Assembly (NCBI RefSeq): GCF_004331345.1
Contig: NZ_SJJZ01000002.1
Coordinates: forward strand, 1,488,001 to 1,552,000
Length of the DNA: 64,000 nt
DNA from: Kribbella soli
GTDB taxonomy: Bacteria; Actinomycetota; Actinomycetes; Propionibacteriales; Kribbellaceae
Direction: 5' to 3'
Shown here piece by piece: positions 1 to 7,453 of this stretch. Both the position numbers and the translations under genes were made by a program. Each line of letters begins with the position of its first letter. The first letter of the stretch is position 1. The notes under the pieces were generated by a model. It had not been told where the DNA came from. It was given only the letters and a program-made list of their open reading frames with translations, and ran no database searches.

Positions 1-601
1 TGTGCAGGCGGATGATCTCGGCGCGGGCCGACGCGCGCAGCTGCGGATCCAGTGCGGACAGCGGCTCGTCGAGCAGCAGGAGCGAGGGCCGACGCACGAT
101 GGCCCGGGCGAGCGCCACCCGCTGCCGCTGACCGCCGCTGAGTTGGGCCGGACGCCGTCCCAGCAGGTCTTCGAGCCCGAGGAGTGCGGCAACATCGCCG
201 ACTCGGGTACGAATCTGCTCACGCTTCGGCCCTGACCGCCGGTCGTGCCGGGCCTGAAGGCGGAGCCCGAACGAGATGTTCCCCTCGACGGTCATATGCG
301 GGAACAGGGCGTAGTCCTGGAACACCATCGTGACGTCACGCTCGCCGGGCGAGCGTGACGTCACGTCGTCGGCTCCGATGCGCAGTACGCCGCCATCAGG
401 GGAGTCGAGGCCCGCGATCGTCCGCAGGATGGTCGACTTGCCGCATCCGGACGGCCCGACGATCACGGTCAGGGAGCCGGCCGGGATGGTGAGGTCGACG
501 CCGGCGAGGGCGACGACAGCGCCGAACGTCCGGGTGACGCCGGCGAGTTCGACCTGTGCCGCGGTGTGCGTGGTTCGGGGCGGGGACGTGAGAGTGGTCA
601 T
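1..601 (-). CDS. ABC transporter ATP-binding protein, sugar type (partial, C-terminus cut)
   Basis: This is the ATPase subunit expected to power the two permeases encoded just upstream. The first 200 residues are visible and the gene runs off the left edge of the window. Walker A (GPSGCGKST), the Q-loop (MVFQDYALFPHM), the signature LSGGQRQRVALARA and Walker B (LLLLDEP) are all present and intact, and they resemble MalK/UgpC/MsmX-type ATPases. The regulatory C-terminal domain is outside the window. The ATG overlaps the TGA of the preceding permease (ATGA), so translation is probably coupled. A long perfect inverted repeat lies inside the gene at 329-365. Confidence 0.93.
   Translation of the reverse strand, partial: MTTLTSPPRTTHTAAQVELAGVTRTFGAVVALAGVDLTIPAGSLTVIVGPSGCGKSTILRTIAGLDSPDGGVLRIGADDVTSRSPGERDVTMVFQDYALFPHMTVEGNISFGLRLQARHDRRSGPKREQIRTRVGDVAALLGLEDLLGRRPAQLSGGQRQRVALARAIVRRPSLLLLDEPLSALDPQLRASARAEIIRLH
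329..365. repeat. Perfect inverted repeat inside the ABC ATPase gene
   Basis: Two 18-bp arms (329-346 and 348-365) are exact reverse complements around a single central base. Each arm contains the palindrome TGACGTCA. The repeat encodes the segment VTSRSPGERDVT between Walker A and the Q-loop, a place where the family normally has a VTxLPPxxRDVA-like sequence, so the coding constraint is compatible with it. Its role, if any, is unknown. Confidence 0.9.
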
Positions 602-1437
602 CGCAGTCCTGAGGTGAGGAAGGCGTCGGTGATCCGGCGCGAGGCGGCGAAGTAGACGACGACGATGGGCAGACTCGTCAGGGTGGCGGCGGCGAGCAGG
701 CCGCCGTAGTTGATGCCCTCGGCCGTCTCGAACTGGGCGAGTCCGACCTGCACGGTGGTGTGCAGTGAGTCGGGTGTGATGAGCAGTGGCCACAGGTACT
801 CGTTCCAGGTGGTGATGAAGACCAGTACGCCGAGCGCCGCGATCGCCGGCCGCAGGCCGGGTAGGACCACGTGCCACAGCACTTCGTGTGGACGGGCGCC
901 CTCCAGCCGCGCGGCCGCGGTCAGTGAAGGCGGTAGTGCTTCCACGTGCTGCAGCAGCACCAGTACGGCGAGCGCCGATGAGCCGAGCTGCGGAACGATG
1001 AGTCCTGCTTCGGTGTTCAGCCAGCCGAGCCGGGCCGCGAGCAGGAACTGCGGAACGATCAGCGCCTGCGGCGGGATCGCGAGCGAGAGCGTCGTGAGCA
1101 GCAGGACGACCGAGCGCGCCCGCCGCCGGGCGTGGGCGAGAGCGAAGGCAGCGAGTACGGCGATCACCAGTTGCCCCGCGGCGACGCCGGTCGCCATCAC
1201 CGCGGTTCTTCCGACCAGCTCACCGGCCGGCCAGCGGGTCAGCACGTCGGTGTAGTTGGCGATCGTCGGGTGGGCGCTGACCGGAGCGAGGTCGAACACC
1301 TCGTTCGCAGGCTTGAAGGACGTCAGGATCGCCCACAGCAGTGGGAACACGGTCACCAGGGACAGCGCGATCAGCAGGAGGTGCCACCCGGCCGCAGCGA
1401 GCGGGACGGTCCGACGAGCAGTGGACAGATCACTCAT
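598..1437 (-). CDS. Carbohydrate ABC transporter permease (MalG/UgpE type)
   Basis: An inner-membrane permease subunit of about 279 residues, the normal length for the family. An N-terminal membrane segment (AAAGWHLLLIALSLVTVFPL) is followed by the family hallmark LWAILTSFKP. The EAA loop appears as EGARPHEVLWHVVLPGLRPA, and the C-terminal WNEYLWPLL pattern is typical of MalG-like proteins. I chose the start at MSDLSTARR because it overlaps the upstream permease by 8 bases. The longer reading frame upstream only shadows that gene. It sits in an operon with a solute-binding protein, a second permease and an ATPase. The substrate is probably a sugar or polyol. Confidence 0.92.
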   Translation of the reverse strand: MSDLSTARRTVPLAAAGWHLLLIALSLVTVFPLLWAILTSFKPANEVFDLAPVSAHPTIANYTDVLTRWPAGELVGRTAVMATGVAAGQLVIAVLAAFALAHARRRARSVVLLLTTLSLAIPPQALIVPQFLLAARLGWLNTEAGLIVPQLGSSALAVLVLLQHVEALPPSLTAAARLEGARPHEVLWHVVLPGLRPAIAALGVLVFITTWNEYLWPLLITPDSLHTTVQVGLAQFETAEGINYGGLLAAATLTSLPIVVVYFAASRRITDAFLTSGLR

Positions 1438-2317
1438 ACCGGCGTCCTCTCTGAACCAGCAGCACGGCCGCGCCGACGACGGCGAGCGCGACCAGAACGA
1501 GCATCGCGGCCGCCGAGGCCTGGCCGATCTGGAAGAAGCCGAAGCCGAGCGTGTAGATGCGGTAGTACACGGAGTCCGTGGTGTGGTCGGGGCCGCCCTG
1601 AGTGAGCACCGCGACGTTCGTGAAGGTCCATTGGCCGGCCAGGACAAGGCTGAGCAGAGCGAGCACGATGGTCGGCCGGACCAGCTGTGGCAGGACCACG
1701 AAGCGCATGGTCTCCCAGGTGCTCGCCCGCTCGAGCCGGGCCGCTTCCAGCAGCCGGCGGTCGAGGCCCGACAGCGCCGCGCCGTACAAGAGCATGTTGA
1801 ACGCTGTCACGCGGGCGGCCGTGATCACGACGATCGTGAGCAGTGCGGTCGACGGTGAGCCCAGCAGGTCGACCGGCGGGAGACCCGCGGCCTCCAGCAT
1901 CCGGGTCAGCAACCCCTGTAGCGGGTTGAGCAGGAAGCGCCATGCCACGGCTCCGGAGACCGGGGCGATCATGACCGGAAGGAAGAGCAGCGATCGATAG
2001 ATGAGCGCGGAGCGCCCGGGACGCATCCACAGCATGGTCGCGATGCCGAGCGGTACGACGGTCGCGAACGGCAGCAGTCCTAGCGCGTAGAGCATGGTCT
2101 GCAGCGCGGAGCGGATGAAATCGCCGTCGCCGAGCAGGGCGCGGACGTTGTCGAGTCCGGACCAGGTGGGGTCGTCGGTGAGGCGCCAGTCGGAGAAGCT
2201 CAGTGCGAGGGTGACCAGCGCGGGCCCGTAGATCCACAGCCCGAGCGCGACGAGCAGCGGGGCGAGGTAGCCCCACCCGCTGCGCGTCGTCGTACGACTG
2301 GTCCCGTGAACGGTCAC
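1430..2317 (-). CDS. Carbohydrate ABC transporter permease (MalF/UgpA type)
   Basis: The first of two permeases, about 295 residues. It opens with a membrane helix (WGYLAPLLVALGLWIYGPAL), followed by LALSFSDWRL as is typical of MalF/UgpA-like proteins. An EAA-type loop (EAARLERASTWETMRFVVLPQL) that contacts the ATPase is visible. The likely start is GTG at 2317, overlapping the TGA of the binding-protein gene (GTGA). Its 3' end overlaps the next permease by 8 bases. It should act as a heterodimer with that permease. Confidence 0.9.
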   Translation of the reverse strand: MTVHGTSRTTTRSGWGYLAPLLVALGLWIYGPALVTLALSFSDWRLTDDPTWSGLDNVRALLGDGDFIRSALQTMLYALGLLPFATVVPLGIATMLWMRPGRSALIYRSLLFLPVMIAPVSGAVAWRFLLNPLQGLLTRMLEAAGLPPVDLLGSPSTALLTIVVITAARVTAFNMLLYGAALSGLDRRLLEAARLERASTWETMRFVVLPQLVRPTIVLALLSLVLAGQWTFTNVAVLTQGGPDHTTDSVYYRIYTLGFGFFQIGQASAAAMLVLVALAVVGAAVLLVQRGRRYE

Positions 2318-3624
2318 TGACCGACCAGGTCGCGGATCCGGCCGGCCGTCGTACCGAGAGTGGACCGCACGTCCGCCCCGCGCAACACGATCGGCTCGAT
2401 CGCGTCGTCCTGCAGCAGCACGGTCGCCTGGTTGGCCTTCGGTCCGGAGAAGGACTGGTACGGCTTCACCGTGCCGAGCTCTTTCAGCGGCGGAAGGAGC
2501 AGTGTGTGGTCCTTGAAGTACGTGCCCAGGTACTGCGGGTCGGCCACGATGTCGGCGCGCAGCGGCAGGTAGCCGAGATCCTTGGTGATCATCGTGTACC
2601 CCTCCTTGCTGGTCAGGAACTTGACGAACTGCCACGCCGCCTTCTGCTTCGCGGGGTCCTTGCTCAGCACCATCAGGCCGGCACCGGAGAAGGTCGGATG
2701 CGGCGCCGACTGCCCGAACGCCGGGAACCCGGCGCTACGCAGCTCGAACTTGCCCTTGGCCTTGGCCGCGAGCTGACCGGAGACCGCCGTACTGGCGACG
2801 AACATGCCGAGGTTGCCCTTCGCGAAGTCGCTCAGCGCGTCCTCCACGCCGACGGCGGGCTGGAGGCCTGAGCGGGTCAGGCCTTGGACGGCTTCGAGCC
2901 CCGCGACGGCCTGGTCGGAGTCGAGGGCGACCGAACCGTTCGCACCGATCAGCGAGCCGCCGGCCGAGTTGATCACCGACTGGGTGAGGTAGTCCGACTT
3001 GCTCGGGTCGGCGATCCCGAAGTACACGCCGTGATGACCGGCGGCGACGATCGCCTTCGCGCTGGTGCGGATCTCGTCGATTGTGGCTGGAGGATCCGCT
3101 GGATCCAGGCCCGCCTTCTTGAACAGATCAGCGTTGTAGAACACGGTCGGCACCGAGACCGTGTACGGCAGCGCGTGGACGTCACCGTCGGAGGTCCCGG
3201 TGGTGAGGAAGACCGGCGCGATGCCCTTGACCGAGGCGTCCCAGTCGGCGCCGGCCAGGGACTTCAACGACTGCGTGGGCAGGGTCTCGAACGCCTCGGC
3301 GAGCTTGCTGTAACCGATCTGCACCACGTCCGGTGCCGCCCCAGCCGCGACGGCGGCCTTGGTCTTGGTGAGGACGTCGGCGGTCGCAACCCCCTGCGGC
3401 TTCACCGTGATCTCGGGGTGAAGCTGTGCGAAGCGGTCGAGCAGGGCCTGCGTGCCGGTGCCCGCCGCGCCCTGGGTGCCGTAGTTGTACGACGTGAAGG
3501 TGATGGTCGTCTGATCCGTCGCGCCGTCGGCCGATCCGGACTGCCCGTCCGGCGAACAGGCGGCCAGACCGAGCAGCGTGCCGGCCGCGAGCACTGCGGC
3601 GGAGACGGTGTGCAGGCGCTTCAT
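2314..3624 (-). CDS. ABC transporter substrate-binding lipoprotein (family 1)
   Basis: About 436 residues. The N-terminus MKRLHTVSAAVLAAGTLLG ends in a lipobox LAAC, so the mature protein should be lipid-anchored outside the membrane. The rest resembles carbohydrate/glycerol-3-phosphate-type extracellular binding proteins: an early region for a long-ligand target (FAQLHPEITVKPQGV), PDVVQIGYS, a VPTVFYNADLFKKAGLD segment and a C-terminal AWQFVKFLTSKEGY segment. The ATG overlaps the TGA of the upstream hydrolase gene, so the hydrolase and transporter are translated together. The exact ligand cannot be read from sequence. Confidence 0.9.
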   Translation of the reverse strand: MKRLHTVSAAVLAAGTLLGLAACSPDGQSGSADGATDQTTITFTSYNYGTQGAAGTGTQALLDRFAQLHPEITVKPQGVATADVLTKTKAAVAAGAAPDVVQIGYSKLAEAFETLPTQSLKSLAGADWDASVKGIAPVFLTTGTSDGDVHALPYTVSVPTVFYNADLFKKAGLDPADPPATIDEIRTSAKAIVAAGHHGVYFGIADPSKSDYLTQSVINSAGGSLIGANGSVALDSDQAVAGLEAVQGLTRSGLQPAVGVEDALSDFAKGNLGMFVASTAVSGQLAAKAKGKFELRSAGFPAFGQSAPHPTFSGAGLMVLSKDPAKQKAAWQFVKFLTSKEGYTMITKDLGYLPLRADIVADPQYLGTYFKDHTLLLPPLKELGTVKPYQSFSGPKANQATVLLQDDAIEPIVLRGADVRSTLGTTAGRIRDLVGQ

Positions 3625-4454
3625 GCGGAGACCTTTCGAGTCGGTACGACGGGGATGCGGTGACCGGGATCGGCGATCCGGACCGGCCCGGCGAACTCGC
3701 CGGCGGCACGTTCGCGGTGCCACTCGAGGTCGAGTCGGTCGGTCGAGGAGAAATGGGTGAGCACGAGTTCGGCGACCCCGGCATCAGCCGCGGCGCGACC
3801 CGCGTCACGCGAGCTGAGGTGCCCGTGGCCGCTGCGGTCGGTTTCCCGCAGCGTGCACTCGCTCAGCAACAATCCGGTGCCTGCGGCAAGGACCGGGAGT
3901 GCGTCGGTGACTCCGGTGTCGCCGGTGTAGACCAGGCTGGCCGGACCGGACTCGACCCGTACGCCGCAGTTCGGGGCGGCGTGCCGGAGCAGCTCGAACC
4001 GGACCGAGAGGTGGCCGACGGCAACAGTCTCGCCGGGCTCGTACTCGTGGACGTCAAAGGCGACGTCGAAGGCGCGATCGAGCAACGGGTGGGTGGTCAC
4101 CGGGAAGAGCCCGGCCAGCGACCGGAGCACGCCGGTGGCTCCGCGGGGGACGAACAGCGGCGTCCGTGGAACCGATTCGTCGATTTCGAGCTGCGCGCTC
4201 TCGTCGGTACGGCGGAGTCGGCGGCCCAGCAGCAGCTTGCCCAGCGGCAGCAGGTCGTAGACGTGGTCGGAGTGCAGATGCGTGATGGCGACGGCGTCCG
4301 GCAGGTCCGCCCCGATCACGGTTCCGAGGCGTAGCGCCGTACCGGGACCGGCGTCGAGTTGCAAGGTGATGCCGTCGTCGCGCACGAGGTAGCCGCTGCT
4401 CGCGTGGCCGCCGGCGGGCATGCCGGCCATGATTCCGAGGGGATGAAGGTCCAT
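3621..4454 (-). CDS. MBL-fold metallo-hydrolase (RNase Z/AtsA-like)
   Basis: A metallo-beta-lactamase-fold hydrolase of about 277 residues. The metal-binding motif THLHSDHVYDL (HxHxDH) is intact, with a later His (LRHAAPN), the Asp in VYTGDTGVTDAL and a C-terminal LTHFS. It begins MDLHPLGIMAGMPAGGHASS, an arrangement common in cyclic or phosphodiester-cleaving members. The ATG at 4454 is preferred over an upstream in-frame ATG at 4532. It is translationally coupled to the binding-protein gene of the ABC operon, which suggests it processes the transported compound or a derivative; that is inference. Confidence 0.82.
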   Translation of the reverse strand: MDLHPLGIMAGMPAGGHASSGYLVRDDGITLQLDAGPGTALRLGTVIGADLPDAVAITHLHSDHVYDLLPLGKLLLGRRLRRTDESAQLEIDESVPRTPLFVPRGATGVLRSLAGLFPVTTHPLLDRAFDVAFDVHEYEPGETVAVGHLSVRFELLRHAAPNCGVRVESGPASLVYTGDTGVTDALPVLAAGTGLLLSECTLRETDRSGHGHLSSRDAGRAAADAGVAELVLTHFSSTDRLDLEWHRERAAGEFAGPVRIADPGHRIPVVPTRKVSA

Positions 4455-4571
4455 GAACCGCTCTCGCTCCGAGACGCCCGGGGCGGCGTCGTCGGGCCCA
4501 TGCTCGGCCGGATCGCGAGCCACCATCAACAACCGATTCGCGATCGGTCGATCGGTCCGGACGATCGGTGC

Positions 4572-5471
4572 TCAGGCTTTGCGCACGGTCTCCGCCAGAC
4601 GGACGAGTTGGGCGACAGTGCTGTTCACCAGAGGTTCATCGGCGGACTCGCTCCAGGCCACGTGGATCTCCAGGCTCGGCTCGGCCGGGTCGAGCCGGAA
4701 CACGTGCAAACCGTTCGCCCGGTACTGCTCCGCGCGCGGCAGCGAGCAGAATCCGATCGCGTCGGTGGTCTCCAGCTCGAGCAGATAGCCCGACGGCTCG
4801 GTGGTGCTCGGCGTCCGCGGCAACCGGGTCCCGTACCGGGCCGCGGTGGCGACTAAGACCTCCTCGATCATCGTGCCCCCGCCTTGGTATCCGGTCATAG
4901 TCGGGAACCCGAGCACGTCGTCGTACAGCAACCGGTCGCGTCCCGCCAGCGGGTGTCCCGGCCGGACGATCGCGACGACCGGGACGTCGAGCAGGTGTGC
5001 ACTGGTGACCCCGGGAACGTCGACCGGCCCGTAGACGAGTGCGAGGTCGAGGTCACCGCGACGCAGCGCACGGAGCTGGTCGGGGGTGCCCAGCTCGCGC
5101 AGCATCGTGGCCAGGCCCGGGTTCTGGGCGCGTAGGTCCTCGAGCAAGGGGAGCAGCAGCAAGCGGCTGGCCGGGTAGTTGGTGGCGATCCGCAGAGCGC
5201 CGTACCGGCCGGCCGCCGCCTCACGGGCCCGATGTACGGCGTGGTCCGCCGCCGACAGCACCCGCTCGGCCTCGGCCAGAAACACCTTGCCCGCCGGCGT
5301 CAGCCGCACGGTCCGCGAGCTGCGGTCCACGAGCCGCACACCGACGTGGCTCTCCAACCGCTGCAACTGCTGGCTCACCGACGCCTGCGCCAGAAACAGC
5401 CGCTCCGCCGCGCGGCCGAAGTGCAGCTCCTCGGCGATCGCCCGAAAGATCTCCAGCTGCCGCAGCTCCAT
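4572..5471 (-). CDS. LysR family transcriptional regulator
   Basis: About 299 residues, the usual length. The N-terminal winged helix-turn-helix is clear (MELRQLEIFRAIAEELHFG, then AAERLFLAQASVSQQLQRLE). It is followed by a linker and a periplasmic-binding-like effector domain. The start at MELRQ is the canonical LysR beginning, and the in-frame upstream extension is not family-like. It precedes the hydrolase/ABC operon on the same strand and is its likely regulator. It also follows the alpha/beta hydrolase gene by 48 bases, so it could be cotranscribed with it. Confidence 0.93.
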   Translation of the reverse strand: MELRQLEIFRAIAEELHFGRAAERLFLAQASVSQQLQRLESHVGVRLVDRSSRTVRLTPAGKVFLAEAERVLSAADHAVHRAREAAAGRYGALRIATNYPASRLLLLPLLEDLRAQNPGLATMLRELGTPDQLRALRRGDLDLALVYGPVDVPGVTSAHLLDVPVVAIVRPGHPLAGRDRLLYDDVLGFPTMTGYQGGGTMIEEVLVATAARYGTRLPRTPSTTEPSGYLLELETTDAIGFCSLPRAEQYRANGLHVFRLDPAEPSLEIHVAWSESADEPLVNSTVAQLVRLAETVRKA

Positions 5472-5519
5472 GACCCCACGCAAACCGAGCCACGTGAACA
5501 ACAGGAAACGTGCCACTGC

Positions 5520-6212
5520 CTAGCAGGCGATGCGCTCGTCGAGCAGTAGTGCAGCGACTGCCTCCGGGGCCTCGCGCATTGCGTTGTGTGCGGTTGGGAG
5601 TTCGTGGACCTGCCATTCGGGATCGGCTCGGAGCCGATCGCGGAGTTCGGCGAACGGTGTCCGGGCATCCCATCCGGAGCAGTAGACGAACTCCCGGCGC
5701 GGCACGCGATCAACAGCGCCGGTGAGGCGGATCGTTTGCATGATCGAGGCGAGCGGATGAGGCCGGCGGCGGGGATCGCCACCGTTCGGCGGACGGAAGG
5801 GCGGACGGACGGCGTAGCCGATGTCCGCTGCGCCGTCGACGAACGCCCGCCGGTACTCGTCGCTCGTCAGCGACCAGCACGACTCGCCGTCGCGTGGTAC
5901 GTAGGCGTCGAGGTGCACCAGTCGTGAGATCCGACCACCAGCGCGGTCGGCGGCGGCGGCGATCACCATGCCGGCGTAGCTGTGGCCGACGAGCGTCGCG
6001 TCGGTGATGTGTTCTTGATCGAGAATCCGCAACACGTCGTCGGCGTGGGTGTCGAGGTTGGTGGTTGCGACCGTCTCGATGTCGTCGTCTGGCCGGAGGC
6101 CGGTGAGGGTCAGGGCGTGGACGGTGTGGCCGGCGCGCTCCAGCAGCGGGACGACGGCCTCGAACGTCCACGATCCGTGCCACCCGCCGGGCACGAGGAT
6201 GTACGTTGCCAT
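5520..6212 (-). CDS. Alpha/beta hydrolase, salicylate esterase-like
   Basis: About 230 residues beginning MATYILVPGGWHGSWTFE, the typical opening of small esterase-like hydrolases of the methyl-salicylate-esterase type. The nucleophile elbow is GHSYAGM (Ser). A late His lies in PTAHNAMREAP and acidic residues precede it. A good ribosome binding site (AAGGA) lies upstream of the ATG. It is divergent from an AraC regulator with 91 bases between them, a classic regulator-target pair. The substrate is unknown. Confidence 0.88.
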   Translation of the reverse strand: MATYILVPGGWHGSWTFEAVVPLLERAGHTVHALTLTGLRPDDDIETVATTNLDTHADDVLRILDQEHITDATLVGHSYAGMVIAAAADRAGGRISRLVHLDAYVPRDGESCWSLTSDEYRRAFVDGAADIGYAVRPPFRPPNGGDPRRRPHPLASIMQTIRLTGAVDRVPRREFVYCSGWDARTPFAELRDRLRADPEWQVHELPTAHNAMREAPEAVAALLLDERIAC

Positions 6213-6303
6213 GCGTTTCTGTTCCTTTCTCAGTGCGGTGCTCTCCGCATGCAGGAAGTATCGCCAGAGCAGGCGTGGCTTGTTACCGATACAATGCCAA
6301 CCA

Positions 6304-7101
6304 ATGCCTGTTCGCAGCCAACCTCGTCCGATCGCCGGTGTGACGTCGTACATCTGGCCGTCCGGCGGACGCCACCTTTGGCCATCCGGCGGAGAAAGCG
6401 CTGAGCAGTCGCACACGCGTGGACACCTGGTGTACGCAGCCAGCGGCGTTTTGACAGTCCAGACCGAGCGTGGCACGTCAATCGTTCCCGCCAACCGGGT
6501 CGCCTGGACCCCCGCCGGATTCCCGCACTACCACCGCGCCCACGGCGACACCGACATGCGGATCGTCTTCCTCGCGCCGGCCCTCACCCGGCTCATACCG
6601 GACCACCCCGCCGTGTTCCTGGCCTCCGACCTCGCCCGCGAAGTCCTACTCGCCCTGACCGGCCCTCGCAACTACGGCGACTCCGCGCCCGGCTACAGCC
6701 GCTCTGCGCGCTCTCGCCTCCACCGAGTTCTCGTTGACGAACTCAACGAAGCAGACGAACAGCCACTGCAGTTGCCAGAGCCTCAGGACGACCGACTGCA
6801 GGCCATCGCCCGGATGCTCTACGAAACGCCGGCAGACAACGCCACCCTGGCCGAGTTCGGGACGACGATCGGGGCCAGCACCCGGACCCTGAGCCGACTG
6901 TTCCGCAACGAACTCGGCATGACCTTCTACGAATGGCGCACGCAGCTACGCATCTACCACGCGCTCGTACTCCTTGCCGACGGCCACGACATCGCCCGAA
7001 CCGCCTATGCCTGCGGATGGGCCAATCCGAGCAGCTTCATCGCGGCGTTCACCAACATCGTCGGAACAACCCCGGGCCGCTACCGAACAAGAAGCGTATA
7101 G
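6304..7101 (+). CDS. AraC family transcriptional regulator with N-terminal cupin
   Basis: About 265 residues. The N-terminal half reads as an AraC-type cupin (HLVYAASGVLTVQTERGTS, then PANRVAWTPAGFPHYHRAHG). The C-terminal half holds two helix-turn-helix motifs (ASTRTLSRLFRNELGMTF and IARTAYACGWANPSSFIAAF), ending in the standard GTTPGRYR. I chose the ATG at 6304; other starts slightly upstream are possible. It is divergent from the esterase gene and likely controls it. Confidence 0.9.
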   Translation: MPVRSQPRPIAGVTSYIWPSGGRHLWPSGGESAEQSHTRGHLVYAASGVLTVQTERGTSIVPANRVAWTPAGFPHYHRAHGDTDMRIVFLAPALTRLIPDHPAVFLASDLAREVLLALTGPRNYGDSAPGYSRSARSRLHRVLVDELNEADEQPLQLPEPQDDRLQAIARMLYETPADNATLAEFGTTIGASTRTLSRLFRNELGMTFYEWRTQLRIYHALVLLADGHDIARTAYACGWANPSSFIAAFTNIVGTTPGRYRTRSV

Positions 7102-7182
7102 AAATGCTTGTCGAGTTCGTCCGCTCGGTGCTCTGCTCTCTGAGAGGCGGTCAGAGCAAGCCGGAAGCCGTTACAAACAAGG

Positions 7183-7281
7183 TTATTTGAGCTCGGCGGA
7201 GGTCTTCCCGAGCAGCCGGCGGGCGACGATCAACTGCTGGATTTGTTGGGTGCCTCCGACGATGTCGAAGATCTCTGGTGC
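7183..7281 (-). pseudogene. C-terminal remnant of an acyl-CoA dehydrogenase
   Basis: Reading the minus strand down to the TAA at 7183-7185 gives EIFDIVGGTQQIQQLIVARR, then LLGKTSAELK and stop. This is the characteristic end of acyl-CoA dehydrogenases, where EGTxQIQ is followed by an IARxLLG-like tail. Upstream an in-frame stop appears within three codons (7282-7284), and no other part of the enzyme is present. The intact gene was therefore lost, leaving about 31 codons. The remaining DNA between 7102 and 7453 shows nothing else I recognise. Confidence 0.75.
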
Positions 7282-7453
7282 TCAGCGCCAGGAGCGGCCA
7301 GGATGCGGCAATATGGCGTCTGACCTGTGGATTCGCTGCTCATCGGTACCCGCTGCTAATCGTCACTTGTCGGCGTTCCACGGACCAGTGACGGACCTGA
7401 ACGGTCCGGCCGGGACGTCTGCTCCTGCTCCCCACGCGACACTGGGGTTCCAT

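Noticed and set aside
330..617. Plus-strand frames across the ABC operon (for example 330-617, 710-1255, 1256-1858)
   Set aside because: They mirror the minus-strand transporter genes, whose motifs are clear. Their translated composition (Arg/Ser/Pro-rich) is typical of high-GC shadows.
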